Shown: positions 56,101-64,000 of the stretch, one piece after another
Layout of the letters: every line of letters starts with the position of its first letter
Numbering within the stretch: the first letter of the stretch is position 1
Source of the DNA: Setophaga petechia
Taxonomy: Eukaryota; Chordata; Aves; Passeriformes; Parulidae
Assembly: GCA_024362935.1 (NCBI GenBank)
Contig: JANCRA010000019.1
Span: 11,714,501 to 11,778,500, forward strand
Length of the DNA: 64,000 bases
Direction of reading: 5' to 3'
Notes under the pieces: model-generated
Database searches by the model: none
Seen by the model: only the letters and a program-made list of their open reading frames with translations
Told to the model about the DNA's origin: nothing
Program-made: the position numbers and the translations under genes

Positions 56101-59100
56101 AACATTTAAAACCAATCATTGTCAGTGTGATTATTTGTGGTTAATGGAATGTGAAATGGCAATAGATAGAACAAATACAGAATAAAAAAAAGTTAAAAAA
56201 AAAACAGTTAAAAAGAAGATATATCTCTTATTCTGTCAGAAGAATTTGGACAAAGTTTGCATGAAATTAGGTTGAATGTGTGTTAACTGGAGTGATTTTG
56301 CTCTGCTAGGCTCTCTCAGAGTAAGTTTTTGAAATGGGTTGTTTTCAAATATCCTCCAGATCATTACCCATAATTTTTATCTCATTGCTTTTCTGGTGGA
56401 AAAAATTCTTTCCAACAAAATTAATTTTAAACCACCTTTTGTTTGAGCACTTCACATATTTGAGTCAAAGCACTGGATTCTCACTTCTTTTCTCCTTTTT
56501 TTTTTGGTACTGAATTCAGTGGCATCTGTGAAATTACTGAATTAAGCTTTCCTCCTACTTGTTAGTTGCTTTTTATCTTTTTCTTGGTTTTCTAGAACTA
56601 ATTCAATGGTAATTAGGCATAAAATAAAAGGCAAGAGCAAGTAGCTGAAACAAACTATTTCTTCTGTGTTCTATTCTGCTTTATACCCCTTTTCTGAAGT
56701 TTGAAATGCTATGTTATTTTTTTAAATGGAACTCACACTTACCTTATGTGCAAAATTAGGAGAAAAGGAACTTGCAGGTTGGGGAGGAAGTTCCTGTGCA
56801 GATTTTGGTTAATGGTTGGACTCTGCAGGCTGTTTCAGAATAGCATAGGAGATATTTAATCAGGTATTGGGTCCTTTGGTTTTGAATATCAGGCTGACTC
56901 CTGTTTGCTACTTTTTCCCTGTCACACTGTTTTCCTGGCTCATGAGCATAGAACAAGTCAGAATGTATCTTGAGCCAGGCCAAACAAACTACCCTGCAAT
57001 AAATTAGGACTGATCTAAGAATAAGTCTTGAATTTCCTCTCTTCCCTTTCACTCCTTGCTACTAATTTTGCATAGATCATGAGATGTAGAAATGCTTTTA
57101 GAGAAACAATATGAAATAATAATAGTACACACACTCACTCCCAGTTGTAATCTTTTTCATTAGTTGTGTGATTTTGTGGAATTCACTACTCTGTGGAGGG
57201 TGGTAAAAAGGAATGCAGAGATGGGCTGCTGGGATAGAGGATGTTTAATATAAAGTACTTTGAAATGCATTTTGGGAACAGCAAACAGCTTGCATAGCAT
57301 TATATTTTATTATATTTTAAGAGTGCAGCTGCAATGAGACCTGAGCTGCAATGAGTAATCTCAGAAAAGTACTAATGTGTTTTGGGTCTACTGAGGTGGA
57401 AAGAAAAATGATTATTATTTTTATCATATGGTAAGATTCTCTCTAGTTATGTAGGAGCAAACAAATTTTTCACGTGCTAAACAAACAGCTTGTTGCTTTC
57501 ATTTGGGAAGTATGTTTTCAATTGTGTGGTAAACACAGCTTAAAATATCAGAATAATTTAGAAGCTCACTTGTCGAAGGAGATTTCTTTGGAAACATACA
57601 TTGGCAAAAGAAATATGTACAATATTCAAATAAATTCAGCTTATGTTGTTTGGTTTTTTTTTTTTTTTTTTGTAATGGGAAGAAAAACAGAAAGGATGAG
57701 AGGAAAACTCTCCAAATACCAGTCTATTTTTCTATGCTTTTCACCCAACTACTCATACAGAGAAGGTGTTTTTTTTCAGCTGTTGTGTAATTACTGGTTG
57801 TGTGGTTAATTATTTTTTTATTGCTTGTGTCTAATAACAATCCAGATGTAGCTTTTGCTTTGTATTGATGCAGAATAGTAAACAATGATATTTAATATGT
57901 TAAACTTTCAGGTGACTATGGCTTGAGTCTGCCTCTTGGAGAAGAATATGAACGAAAGAAACATAAACTCAAAGAGGAACTTCGACAAGATTACCGGCGA
58001 TATCTTTCTCAGGTAAAAGATTTTATTTTGGTTGTCTGGTTGCTTGACTTTAGTGAATCTCTGTCATTTAATTGAATGAAAATTAATATCTGTAGAAAAA
58101 TTTTTAAGGAGGCATTCATTATGAGCAATGGCTTATTTTGAAGACTTGAGTGAAAGAAATTTCAAAATGTTTTGTTTATGTATTTTAGGCTTCTAGAGAT
58201 CTCGTTGCCATGTGACTACATATTATTTAGTAAATGACTTTGTATTTCATTTATTTGTTTTTGTTTCTTCCTTGTTTTTTTTTTCCTTAAGAATTTAAAA
58301 GCTGTTACTTCCTGAAGTACTTATGTATTCTATGGTCTCTAATTGGGGTAAGAAGTACTTAGTGTGACTCCATTTGACAGCTTCTTTTCAATTTTAGAAA
58401 GAAAAACCTTTGATGTTCTGCATAACATTATTTACTAAATGTCACAATAAGTTTAAAATTTAAATGATATGTATGAAATATTGTCATCTTGGGAATATTC
58501 TGGAGATGCTCTGCATGAATCAGAAAAAATAAGGAACCGAATAATTTCTGTTTTATGAAAATATTATTTACCAGTGTCTTTAGTTCTTAAAATGAATGAA
58601 TGGATTTGCTTTAAGAAAGGAAGTGTCTTTTATTAAGTCAAATATTTTTGACTCAAAGACTCCTTTTGAATAGTATCTTTTCCCTGATTTTTAGGGAATT
58701 TCACAGGCAAAAAGAAAGGTAGGGTGCCTTTAATATTATTTTCTTTTCCTTAAAATTAGTTGCTTTTTGCTTTGTTTGAAAACTTTATGCTCTTGGAATT
58801 TAAAAAATCATTACTTTATTTGTGCTTTGTGCATTTATGCATGCTGTGGTGATTAGCTGTGACTAACAGCATTGCTTGCTTTGTGCAAAATGATTACTTA
58901 CATATATAATTTTCCATTCATAAGTTTTTAAAACACTTGTTGATTTCCTTTTCCCTATGCAGTTGCCATTGTTGATGTCTAATGCTGGCTCTACAATAGT
59001 TTTTACTTTAGTAGACAATTGCTTCAAGGATTATTAGTTATGTAGGTAGTAAGAGTTTGGGGATTTTTTCTTGGTATGCATATTTTATAAGTAAGAATAA

Positions 59101-62100
59101 AATAGTAACTTCTATAAATACTAAATATGTCATCACAACCACAGTCAAGGCTTTTTTCTTCCCTGTCTGTGCTCATCAGTGGTGCTCAGGGGAGCAGTAA
59201 AACCATTTATTTAGCACCCGCTGGCCAGAATGCAAGAATTCAGACAAACGTTATGAGGAAAAAATAACACCTCTGGTGTTATTTTTACAAGCTTTGTTTC
59301 ATTTATTTTACTTTAAAAATATTTTTATACTTTTGTGTATCTATAATTTTGAGATTGAATGCTGTCCATCTGAATTGTTCAGATTGAGCAACATCAGTGA
59401 AGGACCAGGAAGTAATGTAGAAGCACAGTGCTGGTTTTTTCTGGGGTTTTGAATAACATGCATATGATACAAATTTTCTATATTAGCATGCTCTAGAATT
59501 CTTTTATAGCAATAGCAACTGTCTTCTTAGCCTCTAACCAAAATCATCCTTATATAATTTTTGTTTCTTGTTTAATTTAAAACTCCAGGTTATTTTCAAA
59601 GTTAGAATATCATGTTAAAACTTAATGTTTCATAATTATCACCAAAGCACCCAAATAATATAATTTTTACATTAACTTCTAGTGTTTTATTCTCAACTGG
59701 ACTTCATGGCTTACAAGGCCTTTTTGTTTATTTATTTGGTCTAGTGCATGTCAGCTATATTAAACTGGTAAAGGACTGAGGAACAACTAAGATAGCAATC
59801 TAATTTCTTTTTCCCACCTAAAGAAAACTGGTGAAATTTTTAGCAGTTTTCACAGGGATATTTTTTTGTTAATAACTTGCTTAGTCTTGCTTATGTAGAA
59901 AAATGCAGCTTCCATATCAGGTTCTGATTTTGGAAAGGATATTTGCAAGATCAGAGGTATTCTCTAGAGATGTATTCAAAATGCATGCAAAGAATTACTT
60001 AATAATGAGGATTACAATTGATTTGCTTTTTCTAATAGAAATAACTTGGTTTTCCATATAAATCTAGTTGTCTTGGTGCTTGAATATCTTTGCATGATTA
60101 TTAAACTCCTTAAATCTTTTCTAGTCTAGTTTGAAATATCATTTATAAGGATGTAGGTTTGTACTGGAGCAGGTAGAGCTCTTATTTCTTGACATGCCTC
60201 TAAGCATTTAGGCCACATTGCAAACATAGATAAGAAAGGAAACAATGCTGGTGAAATTGATGAAATGCTCTATCTCACCATCCCCCTCTTCAGCTCCTGA
60301 CACACAAATAGATGACCTTTTTATTAATCAGATTTATAAAACATATGAGTGACTGGAAACAGCCTGGGTATGCTTTTAATAAAGGAGTGATGTGTGACAA
60401 ATCCTCTGGACCTGGACTCCAACAGCCTGCATCAGCACTGGGATTTGGTTTGAAGAGCTGTACTTTGACTTGCTGCACAGCCCAGGTCCCAAGCTGCAGC
60501 CCAGGGATGTATGTGAAAGAACAACATACTGGTTTTGATGGGAAGTTCTGCTCTGAAAGTGGCTCATTTCCATCAGCAATGACCAGATTTGGTGGTGGGT
60601 CATTATCCTGGAAAATTTGGGCACAGCTGATGTGGAAATCACTGTTGAGATAGAGAGAGGTGTGCTTCTGTTAGCATGAATTCCATCTGTCCAAATAAGA
60701 GGTAGACATATGTTTTCTGCTGTTAGAAAAAGGAATTTTTTATCTTGAGTAAGGAAGTGTCTTGGAAGATTCCTTTTATTTTTGTACAGATGCTTATGCT
60801 ACAGAAGAACTGAGTGGGGTTTCTTTGAATAAAAATAGGGTTTTTTAATATGGAGGCTAACTTACATAATACTGGAATAGTTTAACATGGAATAAGTGAC
60901 AAACACTTTCAAACTCAAGCTTAAAACTTGACAAAGACATTTACTTCCTGCATTCCTTGACTTCACTTCATTTATGTGTTCCAAGAACATCCTACGTTTT
61001 CAGAATGTGAAAGTTGTCTTCAGTCTTCATTTCATCAAATTGCTCAAATTACTTCAGAAAATATAATACCTAACAACTCTTTAGTGAGTTAAGATTTGGT
61101 ATTTTAAAATGTATTGAATGTTTTTATATTTTTTGTTTAATGTAGAAAAATTATCTGACTTCTGATGAAGTAGATCCATATACTCAGGGATTATCTCTTC
61201 CTATTGATGAGCGAAGATCTGCCAAGGTAAATATATGAAGGAAATTATTAAATAACTTTTAATGTAACTTGCAAATGTACCTGGATGTTAAAACTATTAC
61301 AGAAAAAATATTTCCACTTAAGTTTTTTTGTTTGGTTGGGTTTTTTTTCTTTTTTTTCTTATACAAATGAATGTTTTTGGAGGTGGTAAATCGTAATAAT
61401 TCTCAGAAAAGTCTGTGCCTTCAATTTTTAAAAAAAAAATTGATCCTGAATACAGGAGGTTACCTGTATTCATAAGCTTTAGATACTTGGTTTTTATTAT
61501 GTAGATATAATTGAATACTGATACTAGTTTGAGGTTTGCTACCTCTGATCCACACTTTCAGAGCACTTGATCTGTTCAAAACCTCCAGTGGCTGTTCTTG
61601 GGTTTTGTTCAGCAGTCACTATTGCTCTGATCTCCTGCCCTCATGCAGTCGGCCTTATAGTCCCAGTTTCTTTCTTGTATTTACTTGTAAACTGATCAAT
61701 GAAGTTGAATCAGCAGAAACATTGTAATTTATCAACAATTTATCAATATTTTTTCTGACAAATAGTACTGTTTGATTGTTAAGATTGATCATAGCACAGC
61801 AGGGATTCAAGGCAATAAGATAGAACCTGTGCTGCTGGAGGAGGACCAGACATTTGCACTTTTGGAGGTTTTGTTGGTTTTTTATTTTGTTTTTAACCTT
61901 TGTTGCCTTCAAGTTGCACTGTTGGTCAGTGTTTGGGGCTGTGCTGTCACTGCAATCTGGTGCATGACTTCTGCTGTGGCATGGGTTGGCCTTGCCCTTG
62001 TACTTAAACTTTCTGTCCTTCTTGTGCTCTTGGAGGAGGAGCCAGGTGAGAACTCAAAGTGAAAATTGCTTTTATGAAAAAGCCCTAATCTCCAAGTTAT

Positions 62101-63780
62101 ATAAGTGTAAAAAGGAGGCAGCAAGAATGAAACACCCATGAAGGGGGAAAGGACTCCTCAGGGGCAACATGCACGGGTACTGAGTTTTTTGTTAGCTTCA
62201 GGTTCTCATGAACTTTGGATTAACTTTTGCAAGTATGTGTGCTTAAACAGTGAAAAATAAAGTATGTTTGATTATTCTGTGGAAACTAAAGGTGTATTTG
62301 TACTGGAAACAGGTCTTATCATTGATGGGTTTATATCATATCAGCTCTGTGCTGGTGTGTTCTATCCTTTTTAGCCATCTATTTGCTGCTCTTGCAGAAC
62401 CTAAAAGCTGCCAGGAGATGTCACACTGTGCCCTGTTAATCAGTTGGCCTCTGGGCAGAATATTGAGAGGTTAACATTTGCATTTTGGTTTGCTTTATTA
62501 GGTCAAATGTGCAGTCAGATGGCATATTGAATTTTCTGCTGAGTGTTTTGCCATCTGTTAAAGACAGGGCAGCTTTCATGGCTGTCTGCACGCTTTATAT
62601 TGTCGCTGTTAGAAAAACTATAGAAAACTTTTTTTTCTTGGAACAAAACCCAAAAAATGGAACAGTTTTGGAGAGGATTAGTCTAATCTGCAAAACTTCT
62701 AGTAATCTGGTATTTATGTGGTGATTGAGATATAAATTATTTTTGTTTGAAATTTGTTCATGATAAAGTAAATTTATGTGTGATGCTCAGATTTTGTAAA
62801 TACTTTTGCTTTATTATTGGAAAATGCTGCAATGGAAGAGAGCCTCATTCATAATACTGTAGTGTAATTCTCTTATTTTCCTTTATATGATTGTTGGAAT
62901 GAAGTAGTATAAGAGACACCCCATGCTCTAAATGGGGAAATCAAGAAATAATACAAATTAGAATTTGCTTTATCTAGAGACTTCTGTATTTAATATTATA
63001 TTATCAGGCTGTTGATGTACAATTCATGTACATTTTTAGACCTGAGAAAGCTGATTATAAATGTTATCATGTTGCACAAGCAGCTAGGACAACAAGCACA
63101 GATCCTGTTTTTCCTGATTTTCCTTGCATTTTTCACACTTTTGATTTTTTGCAGTCTGTTTAGCTACTTGAATCTGACAGTTCAAATTGTAATTGATACA
63201 TCTTGTCTACACTTGTATTTGTTATGCTGCTTTAATTGTGAGGGGGGAAGTCACAACTCATGTTAAAGAAAGAAATTGTGTGTTTGAAAATAACCTGTAA
63301 ATACATTCAATTGGAAATTGGAAGGTGATTCATAATTGTTGAAGTGAGGCTTTGGTAAATTTTGGAATAGGCTTAGCAGGAGGGAACCTACCTGGTTTTA
63401 AAGATGGACCTTGATACACAGTAGTGTCTCTGGGGATTAGACTTTGTGCCCAAGAAGCTGACTTCTACTTACAGATTTCAGATTAAGAGAAAGTGCTGTG
63501 CTAAGAGAAAATGAACTAAAACCTCAAAGTAATTCAAGCCTTCCTTGTACTTCACAAAGAATGTGAAGGAGGGGGGCAAACGCACAGTTTGCATTTATCC
63601 ATTTAGTACTGCAGTTCTATGAAGTTAAAAGCTACTAAAAATGCAAAATTATGATGCCCTTTTCAATGCCTATTTTAGGAGAGATTACGGCTTGAAAGAA
63701 ACAAGGAGTACAATCAATATCTCAGGGATAAAGAAGAATGGAATGAAAGACTAAGGAAATTGGGGAAGAAAAACAGAGAG
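53055..63780 (+). CDS. CSPP1: CSPP1, centrosome and spindle pole-associated protein 1; N-terminal six coding exons, continues past the window
   Basis: In vertebrates CSPP1 is a microtubule- and cilium-associated protein of centrosomes, spindle poles and axonemes; loss causes a Joubert-type ciliopathy in humans. Exons on the plus strand are 53055-53156, 53718-53814, 57912-58012, 58695-58718, 61146-61226 and 63679-63780. They join in frame to 169 codons. The start is the first of two adjacent ATGs (53055 and 53058) just after an acceptor; either gives the MADxLxxFIExQKAxLAxDK start known in mammals. Conserved blocks are [61 protein letters not shown] and [16 protein letters not shown]. The charged, helical sequence fits the protein's coiled-coil character. 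Human CSPP1 is about 1,200 residues, so most of the gene lies to the right. Confidence 0.95.
53718..53814 (+). CDS. CSPP1: CSPP1 coding exon 2 (residues 35-67)
   Basis: Acceptor ttttcag, donor gtatag; 97 nt encoding [20 protein letters not shown] and [12 protein letters not shown]. Confidence 0.93.
53815..57911. other. CSPP1 intron after coding exon 2
   Basis: Holds a poly(A) run at about 54091-54116, the ERVL-type LTR at 55329-55859 and a poly(T) run near 57653-57671. Otherwise AT-rich with nothing recognised. Confidence 0.6.
55329..55859 (-). mobile_element. Bird ERVL-type solo LTR in a CSPP1 intron
   Basis: The same LTR family as at 1-375, reversed: tgttgtggtttacctgcagc, ggaatggaatatccctatgc, ggtcagctgtcccagccatg, cagctactatgaagaaaatt, ending accccaaccaagaaca. 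An internal poly(A) run is at 55457-55468. No clear target duplication is seen, and no internal genes. Confidence 0.83.
57912..58012 (+). CDS. CSPP1: CSPP1 coding exon 3 (residues 67-100)
   Basis: Acceptor tttcag, donor gtaaaa; 101 nt encoding [20 protein letters not shown] and [13 protein letters not shown]. Confidence 0.95.
58695..58718 (+). CDS. CSPP1: CSPP1 24-nt micro-exon (residues 101-108)
   Basis: Acceptor tttttag, donor gtaggg. The 24 nt encode GISQAKRK, matching GITQAKRK at the same place in the mammalian protein. It is divisible by three, so skipping would keep the frame. Confidence 0.9.
58719..63678. other. CSPP1 introns around coding exon 5
   Basis: AT-rich intron on both sides of the exon at 61146-61226. 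A GC-richer patch at 60300-60650 and a 96-codon open frame at 61772-62062 match nothing I recognise. No repeat family identified. Confidence 0.55.
61146..61226 (+). CDS. CSPP1: CSPP1 coding exon 5 (residues 109-135)
   Basis: Acceptor tgtag, donor gtaaat; 81 nt encoding [20 protein letters not shown] and DERRSAK. Confidence 0.93.
63679..63780 (+). CDS. CSPP1: CSPP1 coding exon 6 (residues 136-169)
   Basis: Acceptor ttttag, donor gtaata; 102 nt encoding [20 protein letters not shown] and [14 protein letters not shown]. The gene continues beyond the window. Confidence 0.93.
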
Positions 63781-64000
63781 GTAATACAATTTTATAGTCT
63801 TATCATTGGCTCAGACATACAAAGTCAGACAAAATACACAAATAATGTTGTTCGATTAGGCTGCACTTTTATTAATGTATCTAAGCAAGTCCTGGTTGCA
63901 GCCCACATGGTGCAGTTTCTGGATCCTGCTTCCATCATGTCTGTCTGGTAGAAGGATGCTTTCATTTGCATTATTCTGAAGCAAATGCTTTCATTATTCT

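Noticed and set aside
61772..62062. 96-codon hydrophobic frame in a CSPP1 intron
   Set aside because: No acceptor or donor joins it in frame with CSPP1, and the leucine/valine richness reflects T/G-rich DNA.

Overview
The window reads as a bird nuclear chromosome segment, most likely passerine. It carries chicken-repeat-1 (CR1) LINE fragments, bird ERVL-type LTRs, a young LTR family of a type I associate with songbirds, and vertebrate split genes with good splice sites. The gene order PPP1R42 (minus), COPS5 (minus), CSPP1 (plus) is that of human chromosome 8q13.

Layout. 1-375 holds the end of an ERVL-type LTR. 376-8703 is AT-rich, with no exon I can support apart from old CR1 scraps; it is either the 3' part of PPP1R42 or flanking DNA. 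8704-21495 holds seven coding exons of PPP1R42 on the minus strand, about 320 residues, with the C-terminal end unresolved. Its untranslated first exon and promoter lie in a CpG island at about 23340-23840. That island contains a perfect 16-bp palindrome matching the RFX X-box, a CCAAT box and a YY1-type site. The island is framed by two oppositely oriented copies of one LTR family (22282-22892 and 23841-25116).

23755-26705 is a nested pile: a minus-oriented CR1 inserted at the edge of the island was split first by one LTR and again by a second. A 136-bp piece of the second LTR reappears, base for base identical, 935 bp further on. 27125-29840 carries more CR1, a bird LTR-type repeat, and a truncated 97-codon ITPRIPL1-like N-terminus cut off by a CR1. 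29840-38250 is intergenic DNA with one further CR1 scrap.

38256-48035 is COPS5, complete, 8 coding exons and 339 residues, with an intact JAMM metalloprotease motif. It shares a divergent CpG-rich promoter region of about 1 kb with CSPP1, and a 500-bp CR1 sits in the middle of that region. CSPP1 runs from about 48836 past the right edge. Six coding exons are visible (first 169 residues), including a 24-nt micro-exon.

PPP1R42 and CSPP1 are both centrosome/cilium genes. The X-box palindrome at PPP1R42 and a weaker X-box-like site in CSPP1 intron 1 suggest shared RFX control, which is an inference. COPS5 is the housekeeping deneddylase of the COP9 signalosome. I found no prokaryotic feature, CRISPR array, tRNA or rRNA, and no clearly undescribed gene system. 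The most interesting material is promoter architecture and transposon nesting.
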